Shown: positions 47,255 to 56,056 of the stretch, piece after piece | Layout: each line of letters begins with the position of its first letter | Position numbering within the stretch: the first letter of the stretch is position 1 | Position numbers and translations under genes: made by a program | Notes under the pieces: generated by a model | Seen by the model: only the letters and a program-made list of their open reading frames with translations | What the model was told of the DNA's origin: nothing | The model's database searches: none | Assembly (NCBI RefSeq): GCF_000772045.1 | Contig: NZ_CP009754.1 | Span: 6,758,001 to 6,822,000 of the forward strand | Reading direction: 5' to 3' | DNA length: 64,000 bases | From: Streptomyces sp. CCM_MD2014 | GTDB taxonomy: Bacteria; Actinomycetota; Actinomycetes; Streptomycetales; Streptomycetaceae

Positions 47255-48499
47255 TCAGAGCCGCTCGGGGGAGAGACCGAGGCCGTCGCCGAGCCCCTCG
47301 TCCAGCGTGTCCGCGGCTTCGACCTCCTCGCGGGTGATGCCCAGCAGATACAGCACCGTGTCCAGGAAGGGCACGTTCACCGCGGTGTGCGCGGCCTCGC
47401 GCACCACCGGCTTGGCGTTGAAGGCGACGCCGAGCCCGGCCGCGTTCAGCATGTCCAGGTCGTTGGCGCCGTCACCGATCGCCACGGTCTGCGACAGCGG
47501 TACCCCGGCCTCGGCGGCGAACCGGCGCAGCAGCCGCGCCTTGCCCGCCCGGTCCACGATCTCCCCGGTGACCCGGCCGGTCAGCCTGCCGTCGACGATC
47601 TCCAGCGTGTTGGCCTGGGCGAAGTCCAGCCCCAGCTGCTCCCGCAAGGCGTCGGTGACCTGGGTGAAACCGCCGGAGACGACACCCACCTGGTAGCCGA
47701 GCCGCTTCAGGGTGCGGATCAGGGTGCGGGCGCCCGGCGTCAGCCGCACCTCGGCGCGCACCTTGTCCACCACCGAGGCGTCAAGGCCCGCCAGCAGGGC
47801 CACGCGCGCGTGCAGCGACTGCTCGAAGTCCAGCTCCCCGCGCATCGCGGCCGCGGTCACCTCGGCGACCTTGTCCTCGCAGCCGGCGTGGGCGGCGAAC
47901 AGCTCGATGACCTCGTCCTGGATCAGCGTCGAGTCCACGTCCATCACGACCAGGCGCTGCGCCCTCCGGTGCAGCCCCGCCGCGACCACCGCGATGTCCA
48001 CGCCGAGTGCCGCGGCCTCGGTGGCCAGGGCCGTGCGCAGCGGTTCGGTCTCCACGCCGGAGACCGCGAACTCGACGGCGGTCACCGGGTACTTGGCGAG
48101 CCGGAAGATCCGGTCGATGTTGCTGCCGGACTCGGTGATCCGGGCCGCTATGGCGGCGGTCGCCTCCGCGGTGAGCGGGTGCCCCAGCACCGTGACCAGG
48201 GAGCGGCCGAAACCGCGCGGCCGGTTGTCGCCGATGCCGGAGATGATCTCCGCCTGCAGCTTCAGCGACTCCGCCCAGCTGTGGACGGTCGCCCGGAGGT
48301 CACCCTCCAGGCCGCGGGGCGGCTCGGTCACGAGCGCGCACAGCACGATCCGGCCACGGGTGACGACCTGCTCGATGTCGACGACGTCGACGGAGTAGGC
48401 GGCGAGGGTGTCGAACAGGCCGGCGGTGATGCCCGGCCGGTCCTTGCCGAAGATCTTGACGAGAAGCGTGGGAACGTCAGAGGTCTGCGTAGCGCTCAT
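47255..48499 (-). CDS. serB: phosphoserine phosphatase with N-terminal ACT domains
   Basis: This 414-residue enzyme makes serine from phosphoserine. The first 180 residues hold ACT-like regulatory domains (TLLVKIFGKDRPGITAGLFDTLAAYSVDVVDIEQV). The HAD phosphatase part has motif I VVMDVDSTLIQDE with the nucleophile Asp, motif II VVSGGFTQV and motif III GDGANDLDML. The ACT domains suggest serine feedback. The ATG at 48499 gives the normal start; the upstream frame is Arg-rich shadow. Confidence 0.93.
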   Translation of the reverse strand: MSATQTSDVPTLLVKIFGKDRPGITAGLFDTLAAYSVDVVDIEQVVTRGRIVLCALVTEPPRGLEGDLRATVHSWAESLKLQAEIISGIGDNRPRGFGRSLVTVLGHPLTAEATAAIAARITESGSNIDRIFRLAKYPVTAVEFAVSGVETEPLRTALATEAAALGVDIAVVAAGLHRRAQRLVVMDVDSTLIQDEVIELFAAHAGCEDKVAEVTAAAMRGELDFEQSLHARVALLAGLDASVVDKVRAEVRLTPGARTLIRTLKRLGYQVGVVSGGFTQVTDALREQLGLDFAQANTLEIVDGRLTGRVTGEIVDRAGKARLLRRFAAEAGVPLSQTVAIGDGANDLDMLNAAGLGVAFNAKPVVREAAHTAVNVPFLDTVLYLLGITREEVEAADTLDEGLGDGLGLSPERL

Positions 48500-48768
48500 G
48501 GTGTTCCCACCGTATCCGGCACTGGGTGCCGCCCGCTCCCGAGGTCCGCCTGGCGGACAGCCGGCACGGGGAGGCGCGCGGTGCACACGGCAGGGGCGGC
48601 AGCGGGCTGCGGTCCCGCCGCCCCGGAGCCCCGATGCCCACTGCGCACCGTAGGGACGCCGAGGGCGCCGTGCGACCCGGCCTCCCGCGTTCTGCCCAGG
48701 TGGGCGGGGGCAGGTGCTCCGCGCTCCGGACGGTGCGGTGCGGCACGATGATTGCCGGCGGCCGCCCT

Positions 48769-50883
48769 TCACCGTCCGTCCCCGGGCCGTCCCGGCGGGA
48801 CGGGAGGAGGAGGCGGTGGGGGCGGAGGACGCTCGCCCCAGGGCCGGGACGGGGGGCGTTCACCCGGCCTCGGCGGCCGTCGCGGCGTTCCCGGCGGCGG
48901 GGCGAGCGGCCCGGCCACCGTGGGAGCTCCGTACACGTCGTCGTCGGCCTGCCGATCCGCCCCGTCGTCCTCCTGCTGGTCGGCCTCACCGCGCTCCTGG
49001 CCCGCCCAATGGCCCCTCCGGTCGGCCGTGGCGGTCTCGTGCCCGGTCCACGGGTCTCTCCGGTCCGTCGTGGCGGTCTCGTGCCTGGTCCACGGGTCTC
49101 TCCGGTCCGTCGTGGCGGTCTCGCGCCCCGCCCAGGAGTCCTCCCCGCCCGTCGCGTCGGCCCCGCGCGCCGCCTCGTCGTCGTACGGCCCGGGACCGCA
49201 GACCCGACCGCCGACGCCGGGCGGCGGTGTCCCGGGCTGCGTATGGCCCGGCCCCGGCAACCGCCCCGCGTCAGGCGGGCGCGCGTCTTCGGGCTCCCAC
49301 CCTCCCGGTGCCGTGCCGGGGCCAGCTCCCGCCTCCGCTCGGGACCAGACGTGGGGATGCGTGCCCGGGCCGGGCCGCCGGTACGGGGCACCCGACCGGT
49401 ACGGCTCCGAGGGCGCCGCCACGGACGTCACACCGCCCCCACCACCCGCACCGCGACCCTCCGTCACCACTCCGGCACCGAGTGCCAACCCCGACGCCCG
49501 GGTCCCCGCCGCCCCGCTCACCCGCGCCAGCAGCGCCCCGAGGGACCCCGCGCCCGCACCCCACACGGCGCCCAGCAGCAGCGCCGCCCCGAGATGTCCG
49601 CGCAGGTCGATGCCCGCGCCGAAGGCGTCGATCCCGAGCACGGACAGGGAGGCGTCCACGGACACCTCCGTGAGCCACGACAGCAGCGGCAGCGTCAGCG
49701 CGCCGGTGACGCCCAGCCGCAGCGCACAGCGCCGAGCGAAGGCGAGGGACCGTGCCTCACCGTGACCCACCGGTGTCCGGACCGCCGTCAGCACCCCGGC
49801 CAGCAGCATCGTCAGCGCCGCGGCCACCCCGAGCAGCCACACCCGCCCGTCCAGTTCCGCCAGCCGCCCCAGCGTGACCGGCTCCCCGGTGCCGGACCCG
49901 AGCAGGTCGTCCAGGGGAGCCGGGAGGACGTCGACCAGCGCGCCGGTGGCCCGCCCGTCCCAGGGCACGAACAGGCCGACGGGAAGACCGAGCCAGGCCC
50001 CGTTCGGCGCACCCAGCAGTGCGGCCCCCGCGATCCGCCGAGGGTGGTCGTCGCCGATCGCCGCCCAGACCGCCGCCGCGCAACCGGCCGCCACCGCCGT
50101 CAGCGCCACCGTGACCACGGCGGACACGGCCGGCCGCACCACCCGGTGCACCGCCTCGCACCCGCGCGGCAGCGGAGTGCGGCGCGATGCCAGCAACGCG
50201 ATCAGCAGCACTCCCGCGGACCAGACGAGACCGCCCAGCAGCGTCGGCGCGGTGTCGACGGTGAACCCGACGGCGGCCCGGGCGCCGACGAGGTCGCCGA
50301 TCCGGTCGGGCAGCAGCCCGCCGATGTCGCCGCCCACGTCACCGAGCCCGGGAATCTCCGGCCCACCGTCACCGCCGTCACCCCCGCCGGGCAGGTCGTC
50401 GAGCCCGATCGAGGCGCCGTCGATCGTGATGACGTCGTGACCCGCCCAGGCCAGTCCGCCCGTCATCGCCACGAACAGCGCGACCACCGCGCCCGCGCGG
50501 GCGAGGAGTTCGGCGAGGGAGACGACGATCCCGGCCGCCCGCAGGGACCGCAGGAAGAAGAACGACAGGAACAGCGCGCCGACCAGGCTCACTCCCAGTG
50601 GCGTGATCTCGATGGCCGTGTGCGCCTCGGCCCCTTTCAGTCCGAACACGGACACATCACCGTCCGGGGTGACCGACCCACCCGCCCCGAGCGCCACGAC
50701 CGCCGCGGTCATCGGCCCCAGCGAGCCCGCGGCGTCCGCGTCCAGCAGCCGCAGACCGAGCACCGCCGTGCCCGCCATGCCGATCAACGCCCAGCTCACG
50801 GAGGCGATCGCGGACAGCAGGACGTCGCCCCACGGCACACGGATGCCGTACCCCTCGGTTCCGACGCTCGTGGACGCGCTCAT
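48769..50883 (-). CDS. streptophobe family membrane protein
   Basis: This 704-residue protein has about ten to twelve membrane helices in its first 470 residues, starting RVPWGDVLLSAIASVSWALIGMAGTAVLGL. A Gly/Asp-rich extracellular-looking loop (DDLPGGGDGGDGGPEIPGLGD) sits within that part. The last 230 residues are hydrophilic and Pro/Gly-rich, with three 14-residue tandem repeats (ETATTDRRDPWTRH type). The name is the family label used for such Streptomyces proteins; function unknown. It is divergent from the FHA-ABC transporter gene (228-bp gap). Confidence 0.82.
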   Translation of the reverse strand: MSASTSVGTEGYGIRVPWGDVLLSAIASVSWALIGMAGTAVLGLRLLDADAAGSLGPMTAAVVALGAGGSVTPDGDVSVFGLKGAEAHTAIEITPLGVSLVGALFLSFFFLRSLRAAGIVVSLAELLARAGAVVALFVAMTGGLAWAGHDVITIDGASIGLDDLPGGGDGGDGGPEIPGLGDVGGDIGGLLPDRIGDLVGARAAVGFTVDTAPTLLGGLVWSAGVLLIALLASRRTPLPRGCEAVHRVVRPAVSAVVTVALTAVAAGCAAAVWAAIGDDHPRRIAGAALLGAPNGAWLGLPVGLFVPWDGRATGALVDVLPAPLDDLLGSGTGEPVTLGRLAELDGRVWLLGVAAALTMLLAGVLTAVRTPVGHGEARSLAFARRCALRLGVTGALTLPLLSWLTEVSVDASLSVLGIDAFGAGIDLRGHLGAALLLGAVWGAGAGSLGALLARVSGAAGTRASGLALGAGVVTEGRGAGGGGGVTSVAAPSEPYRSGAPYRRPGPGTHPHVWSRAEAGAGPGTAPGGWEPEDARPPDAGRLPGPGHTQPGTPPPGVGGRVCGPGPYDDEAARGADATGGEDSWAGRETATTDRRDPWTRHETATTDRRDPWTGHETATADRRGHWAGQERGEADQQEDDGADRQADDDVYGAPTVAGPLAPPPGTPRRPPRPGERPPSRPWGERPPPPPPPPPVPPGRPGDGR
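49028..49153. repeat. 42-bp tandem repeat within the streptophobe gene
   Basis: Units start at 49028, 49070 and 49112; the first two are nearly identical and the third has diverged. Being 14 codons long, the array keeps frame and adds 14-residue peptide repeats to the protein's C-terminal tail. Confidence 0.85.
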
Positions 50884-51111
50884 GGCAGACCCCCCGATCC
50901 GCTGCGCGGTCAGGTTGCCGCGCATGTCCCCCTCGCGTGGAATACCACTCTCCGGGCAGGTTTCAACCCCGTCAACGGGAACGGCCGATGGGTGCCTACG
51001 CAGTTTTCACAAGGCCCGACTTTCGGTCAGGGGGGCGAGCCTGAAATAGTTCCCCCCGATGTTCGACATCCCTAGACTCCCCGCGACGGGAGCACATCGG
51101 GGGACAACTCA

Positions 51112-53673
51112 GTGGGGCATGGAGTGCCGGAACTCGTACTGGAATCCAATGGACGGACCTGGACGCTCGATCCGTCCCGGTCATACGCGCTAGGACGCGA
51201 TCCGCAGGGGGAGCTTGTTTTCGACGATGCCAGGGTTTCCTGGCGGCATGCCACGATCAGTTTCAACGGCCGCAGTTGGGTGGTCGAGGATCACGGCAGC
51301 ACCAACGGCACGTTCGTACACGGACAGCGCGTCCAGCAGATGGAACTCGGCGCCGGCACGGTGCTGAACCTGGGCAACGCGACCGACGGGCCGCGCGTGA
51401 GCCTGAGCGGCGCGCAGGCCCCGGCCGGCACCCCGCAGTCCCAGCCGCAGCAGCAGCCTTACGCCGCGCAGGGCGCCAACGCGGGCTGGGCCCAGCAGGC
51501 GCCGCCGCAGCAGGTGCCGCAGCACGGGCACCCGCACCAGGCCCAGCAGGCCGGCTGGCAGCAGCCGCAGCAACCGCCGCAGCAGGCCGCGCCGCACTTC
51601 CCCCAGCAGCAGGGCTCCGGCGGCGCGGCGGGGGCGTCACCGGTCCACGGCGACCGCAGCCCGACCACGTTCCACCAGTTCTCGCTCGGTCGCGTGATGC
51701 GCATCGGACGTGCCCTGGAGAACGAGCTGGTCGTCTCCGACCTTCAGGTCAGCCGCCACCACGCGGAGTTCCACTCGACGCCCGACGGGCGCATGGAGAT
51801 CCGCGACCTGGGCTCGCACAACGGCACGTACGTCAACGGTCTGCCGATCGCCAAGGGCGGCTCCCAGCTGCTCGGCCCGACCGACATCGTGGGCGTCGGC
51901 CACTCGACGTTCCGGATCGTCGGCGACCGGCTCGAGGAGTTCGTCGACACCGGTGAGGTGTCCTTCTCCGCCCGGCACCTGACCGTCACGGTCGACGGCG
52001 GCAAGCAGATCCTCAAGGACGTCTCCTTCGGCGTACCCGAGAAGTCGCTGATCGCGGTCATCGGTCCGTCGGGATCCGGCAAGTCGACCCTGCTCAAGGC
52101 GCTCACCGGCTACCGGCCGGCCGACCAGGGCGAGGTCCTGTACGACAACCGGAACCTGTACAAGCAGTTCGCCGAACTGCGCCAGCGCATCGGTCTGGTC
52201 CCGCAGGACGACATCCTGCACAAGGAGCTGACCGTCAAGAAGGCCCTCAAGTACGCGGCGAAGCTGCGCTTCCCGGCCGACACCACGGCCGCCGAACGCG
52301 ACGCCCGCATAGACGAGGTGCTGCGCGAGCTCAAGCTGGACATCCACAAGGACAAGAAGGTCACGTCCCTGTCCGGCGGCCAGCGCAAGCGCGTGTCCGT
52401 CGCCCTGGAACTGCTCACCAAGCCGTCACTGATCTTCCTGGACGAGCCGACCTCCGGCCTCGACCCGGGCATGGACCGCGACGTCATGCAGCTGCTGCGC
52501 GGCCTCGCCGACGACGGCCGCACCGTCCTCGTCGTCACCCACTCGGTGGCCGAGCTGGCGACCTGCGACAAGCTGCTGGTGATGGCGCCGGGCGGCTCGG
52601 TGGCGTACTTCGGCCCGCCCGAGGAAGCGCTGAACTTCTTCGGCTACGACACCTGGGCCGACGTCTTCTCCGCCTTCGAGAACTACCGCGACTACGACTG
52701 GGCCGGCCGCTGGAAGGGCTCGCAGCACTACCAGATGTACGCCGCGGACCTGGACGCCGTCGCGCCGCAGTCCGTACAGGTGCCGTCGATGCAGGCGATG
52801 AAGCCGCCGAAGCCACAGGGCTGGATGTCCCAGTTCGTGACGCTGGTGCGGCGCTACGTCTCGGTGATCGCCTCCGACAAGGGCTTCCTGGCCCTGATGG
52901 TGATCCTGCCGGCCGTGCTGGGCGCGGTGAGCCTGCTCATCGACGCGGACAAGGGCCTGCTGCCCAACCCGGCGAACCCGCAGACCGGTCGGATCATCCC
53001 CAACGGCACCGCCACCACGGTCCTGCTGATCCTCGCGGTCGGCGCCTGTTTCGCCGGCGCCGCGAACTCGGTCCGTGAGCTGATCAAGGAACGCGTGATC
53101 TACGAGCGGGAGCGCGCGACCGGGCTGTCCCGGTCCGCGTACCTGATGTCCAAGGTCTTCGTGCTCGGTCTGATCACCGTGGGACAGGGCCTGCTGGTCG
53201 GCGTGATCGGCTTCGCCTCCCGCGAGATCCCCGAGGAGGGGTTGATCCTGGGCGGCGCGACACTCGTCGAGCTGTCCCTGCCGATCATGGCGCTGGGCTT
53301 CACCTCGATGATGTTCGGCCTGATCATCTCCTCGCTGGTGAAGACCGCCGAGAAGACCATGCCGCTGCTGGTGATGTTCGCGATCATCCAGGTCGTCTTC
53401 ACCGGCTGCCTCTTCGCCCTGAACGGCGCGGTCGGCGTCAACCAGTTCTCCTATCTGATGCCCTCGCGCTGGGCGGTCGCCGCCGCCGGTGCCACGCTGG
53501 ACTTCAACAAGATCAGCCCGCCCGAGAAGGGGGCCGAGGCCGACCCGCTGTGGGAGCACACCGTCGGCGCCTGGGGACTGGACATGGCCGCGCTGATCGC
53601 CCTCGGCGTGATCTGCGGCTTCTTCGTCGCCCGCTTCCTGCGCCGGCACGAGCCCGAGGTCATGCGCAAGTAG
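51112..53673 (+). CDS. ABC transporter with two FHA domains (Rv1747-like)
   Basis: This 853-residue protein has FHA domain 1 (about residues 5-95; ALGRD, VSWRHA, DHGSTNGTFV) and a Gln/Pro/His-rich linker (100-180). FHA domain 2 follows (185-275; RIGRALENELVV, VSRHHAEF, LGSHNGTYVNG). Next comes an ABC ATPase domain with Walker A GPSGSGKSTLLK, signature SLSGGQRKRVSVA and Walker B LIFLDEPTSGLD, then six C-terminal membrane helices of the ABC-2/ABCG type. FHA domains bind phosphothreonine, so Ser/Thr kinases probably control it, as for Rv1747 of M. tuberculosis. GTG at 51112 has GGGGGA 7 nt upstream; GTG at 51124 is an alternative. Confidence 0.92.
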   Translation: MGHGVPELVLESNGRTWTLDPSRSYALGRDPQGELVFDDARVSWRHATISFNGRSWVVEDHGSTNGTFVHGQRVQQMELGAGTVLNLGNATDGPRVSLSGAQAPAGTPQSQPQQQPYAAQGANAGWAQQAPPQQVPQHGHPHQAQQAGWQQPQQPPQQAAPHFPQQQGSGGAAGASPVHGDRSPTTFHQFSLGRVMRIGRALENELVVSDLQVSRHHAEFHSTPDGRMEIRDLGSHNGTYVNGLPIAKGGSQLLGPTDIVGVGHSTFRIVGDRLEEFVDTGEVSFSARHLTVTVDGGKQILKDVSFGVPEKSLIAVIGPSGSGKSTLLKALTGYRPADQGEVLYDNRNLYKQFAELRQRIGLVPQDDILHKELTVKKALKYAAKLRFPADTTAAERDARIDEVLRELKLDIHKDKKVTSLSGGQRKRVSVALELLTKPSLIFLDEPTSGLDPGMDRDVMQLLRGLADDGRTVLVVTHSVAELATCDKLLVMAPGGSVAYFGPPEEALNFFGYDTWADVFSAFENYRDYDWAGRWKGSQHYQMYAADLDAVAPQSVQVPSMQAMKPPKPQGWMSQFVTLVRRYVSVIASDKGFLALMVILPAVLGAVSLLIDADKGLLPNPANPQTGRIIPNGTATTVLLILAVGACFAGAANSVRELIKERVIYERERATGLSRSAYLMSKVFVLGLITVGQGLLVGVIGFASREIPEEGLILGGATLVELSLPIMALGFTSMMFGLIISSLVKTAEKTMPLLVMFAIIQVVFTGCLFALNGAVGVNQFSYLMPSRWAVAAAGATLDFNKISPPEKGAEADPLWEHTVGAWGLDMAALIALGVICGFFVARFLRRHEPEVMRK

Positions 53674-53712
53674 CCCGAAATCCGGCGGCGGGCCCGAAGG
53701 CCCCCGCACGCC

Positions 53713-53752
53713 CCGAAGGGCGGCACCCCGTCAGGAGGGTGCCGCCCTTCGG
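53713..53752. terminator. bidirectional terminator
   Basis: A perfect 16-bp stem (53713-53728 with 53737-53752, loop of 8) lies midway between the convergent ABC transporter and transglycosylase genes. Confidence 0.85.
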
Positions 53753-53798
53753 CGTACGGTGCGGCGTCGGCGACGTCGTGAAGAGGTCCGCGCCGACC

Positions 53799-54518
53799 TC
53801 AGTACGCGCTGTCGACGTTGTCCATGGTGCCGTACTTGTCCGCGGCGTAGTTGCACGCGGCGGCGATGTTGGCGACCGGGTCGTAGATGTTCCAGGAGGT
53901 ACCGGGCACGTGGTACGCCTTGAACGTCGGCGGGATGACCTGGAGCAGGCCCTTCGACGGGATGCCGTTGATGGCGTTGATGTCCCAGTCGTTGATGGCC
54001 TTCGGGTTGCCGGAGGACTCCCGCATGATGTTGCGGTGGATGCCCTCGTAGGTACCGGGGATGTCGTGCTTGGCCATGATGGCCCGGGCCTCGCGGATCC
54101 AGCCGTCGAGGTTGTTCGGGTAGGACTTGGGCGCGGCCTTCTTGACCTCGGTTCGCTGGGCGGAGCGGCTGGTGGACTCCTTGGCCGCACGCTTGGCGGC
54201 GGCCTTCTCGGCGGCGGCCTTCTTCTCGGCGGTCGCCTTCTTCGCGGCCGCCTCCTGCTTGGCCTCGATCGCGGCGACCTTCTGGCTGGCGCCGGCGAGC
54301 TGGCCGGTGACGCCGGCGTGCACGTCCTGGATCTGCTTGGTGCTGTACGCCACCTTGGCCGTCGGAGCGGCCTCGCTCGTGGTCGTCGTCTGACCGCTGG
54401 CCGGGACGGCGGTGAGGGCGACGGCGGCGGCGCCCAGCGCGCCGACACCGGCGATCGCGGCCTTCTGGTTGCGGTTCAGGGAACGACTGCGACCACGGGG
54501 GAGGATGTTCTTGAGCAT
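53799..54518 (-). CDS. secreted lytic transglycosylase-like (SLT domain) protein
   Basis: This 239-residue protein has a basic N-terminus and hydrophobic signal segment (KAAIAGVGALGAAAVALTAVPA). A long Ala/Lys/Glu-rich coiled-coil stretch follows (about residues 55-115). The C-terminal SLT domain has the catalytic glutamate in NIMRESSGNPKAIND and the GLLQVIPPTFKAYH segment. It should act on peptidoglycan outside the membrane. Its 5' leader is long and highly structured (see 54553-54631), which suggests post-transcriptional control. ATG at 54518 is preceded by GAGG-like sequence. Confidence 0.88.
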   Translation of the reverse strand: MLKNILPRGRSRSLNRNQKAAIAGVGALGAAAVALTAVPASGQTTTTSEAAPTAKVAYSTKQIQDVHAGVTGQLAGASQKVAAIEAKQEAAAKKATAEKKAAAEKAAAKRAAKESTSRSAQRTEVKKAAPKSYPNNLDGWIREARAIMAKHDIPGTYEGIHRNIMRESSGNPKAINDWDINAINGIPSKGLLQVIPPTFKAYHVPGTSWNIYDPVANIAAACNYAADKYGTMDNVDSAY

Positions 54519-54552
54519 GGCGGGATAGACCTCTTCGAATAGCGCGGAGGTC

Positions 54553-54631
54553 GCTCTCGTCCGGTGGGGACAGTTGGTGCTTCCGGCACAAACGCCGCGG
54601 GGGAGAACCCACGGCGCTGAGCGACGAGAGC
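54553..54631 (-). promoter_or_regulatory. structured leader RNA (3-way junction) upstream of the SLT gene
   Basis: In the minus-strand transcript GCTCTCGTC (54631-54623) pairs with GACGAGAGC (54561-54553), a perfect 9-bp helix. It encloses two hairpins: GCCGTGGG-TTCTC-CCCCGCGGC (about 54616-54595) and GTGC-CGGAA-GCAC (about 54590-54578), so the element folds as a three-way junction. It ends about 35 nt before the ATG. I could not match it to the ydaO (c-di-AMP) consensus. The remainder of the 353-bp gap (54519-54871) holds only this leader and the queA terminator. Confidence 0.5.
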
Positions 54632-54705
54632 AATTCTTAGCGGCCGCAAAATCCGGAGGCAAAGGTGTGACGTACGATCCGGGATAGTGGATCAGGGAAC
54701 GGCAA

Positions 54706-54735
54706 AGCGGGGCAGATTGGACCATCTGCCCCGCT
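54706..54735 (-). terminator. terminator downstream of queA
   Basis: A perfect 12-bp stem, AGCGGGGCAGAT (54706-54717) with ATCTGCCCCGCT (54724-54735), loop of 6. On the minus strand it is followed by TTTGCC. It lies about 140 nt after the queA stop and upstream of the transglycosylase leader. Confidence 0.75.
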
Positions 54736-54871
54736 CAAAACGGACGAGTCGTTCTCCTACTCCTCTTCGTACGTGACGTGCGCCCTATGCCCGGGCTCAC
54801 ATCGGCCCCCCACCTTTCTCACTTTTGGTTGCTGAAGCAATGCAATGTGTAAGGGGGTGTGCGACGCCCCG

Positions 54872-56056
54872 CTACGGCAGGAGGAGATGGACGTCCCCGA
54901 ACTCGTGCCACAGGTACCGACCCCGCACCGCCGCCTCGTACCCGCGGTCGATCGCCGCCCGCCCCGCCACCGCTTCCAGCATCAGCAGATGCGAGGCCTC
55001 GGGCTCGTGCAGGCCCGTCAGCAGTCCCTCCACCACCCGCACCCCGCGCTCCGGAGTCACCACCAGATCGGTCCACCCCGCACGGGCCCGCACCACCCCG
55101 TCGGCGCCGGCCGCCGACTCCACCGCCCGCACGGCCGTCGTCCCCACGGCCACCACCCGCCCGTCACCGGCGCGCACGGCGTTGATCAGCCGCGCCGACG
55201 CCTCCGGCACGGCGAACCGCTCCGGATACGGGGGCTCGTGCGACTCCGCCGACGCCACCCCCGTGTGCAGCGTCACCGGCGCGAACTGCACCCCGCGGCT
55301 CACCAGCTCCGCCACCAGCCGCGCCGTGAAGGGCCGCGCCGCGCTCGGCATCTCCGCACTGCCCGTCCCGTCCGTGGCCGGCAGCGCGAACACCGTCTGG
55401 TAGACGGACAGCGGCTGGTCCCGGTCCGTATAGGAGTAGCGGATGGGCCGCCCGTGCTCCCGCAGCAGCGCGGGCACCGCCACCCCCGACACCCGCGCCC
55501 ACCACAACCGCTCCCCGCGCGCACTCAGCGGTTCCTCCAGCACCAGCCGGGCCCCGCCCGGCAGCCGCACCTTCGTCCCCGCCAGACCACCGCACCCGCG
55601 CCCCTCCACTCCATGCGCACGCGCAGGGGAGACGCCTGTCGCCGCCCCGTGCGCCCGCGGGCCGCCCGTCGCGTCCGCACGTGCGCCGTCCGTTCCCTCC
55701 GCACGCGCGCGTGCGAGGCCCGCTACCTCCGCACGCGGACGCGTGGTGCCCCTCCCGTCCGGTTCCCGCAGCTCCACCGCCCAGCGGCCGTCGTCCCCGC
55801 GCGTGGAGAAGTGCACCACCACGCGCGCGTGCCCGACCCGGCCGTCCACGGCGGCGGCCAGCGTGGGCGAGGTGTTGACCACCAGCAGATCACCGGCCCG
55901 CAGCAGTCCCGGCAGCTCCCCGAACGCGTGGTGGGACACCTCGGTGCCGTGCGACACCAGCATCCGAACGCCGTCCCGGTCCAGGCCCGGCCCCCGCTGC
56001 TCCACCGGCACCCGGGCCGACAACTCCTCCGGGACCCTCACCGCCGGCGACGACAT
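54872..56056 (-). CDS. queA: S-adenosylmethionine:tRNA ribosyltransferase-isomerase (QueA family)
   Basis: This 394-residue protein has the QueA pattern: GDLLVVNTSPTLAAAV, YSYTDRDQPLSVYQTVFAL, PSAARPFTARLVAELVSRGVQFAPVTLHTGV, and the C-terminal YEAAVRGRYLWHEFGDVHLLLP. QueA builds the epoxyqueuosine ring from SAM on tRNA. An Ala/Arg/Gly-rich low-complexity insert (about residues 105-150) interrupts the first half. No other queuosine gene is in view, so the exact role is open. Its ATG overlaps the upstream SDR stop. Confidence 0.85.
   Translation of the reverse strand: MSSPAVRVPEELSARVPVEQRGPGLDRDGVRMLVSHGTEVSHHAFGELPGLLRAGDLLVVNTSPTLAAAVDGRVGHARVVVHFSTRGDDGRWAVELREPDGRGTTRPRAEVAGLARARAEGTDGARADATGGPRAHGAATGVSPARAHGVEGRGCGGLAGTKVRLPGGARLVLEEPLSARGERLWWARVSGVAVPALLREHGRPIRYSYTDRDQPLSVYQTVFALPATDGTGSAEMPSAARPFTARLVAELVSRGVQFAPVTLHTGVASAESHEPPYPERFAVPEASARLINAVRAGDGRVVAVGTTAVRAVESAAGADGVVRARAGWTDLVVTPERGVRVVEGLLTGLHEPEASHLLMLEAVAGRAAIDRGYEAAVRGRYLWHEFGDVHLLLP

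Noticed and set aside
54553..54700. ydaO (c-di-AMP) riboswitch upstream of the transglycosylase
   Set aside because: I looked for the conserved GGGGAxCC, GGGUGAA and late GUCAGCUAAC-type segments and did not find them; the fold seen is a simple three-way junction.
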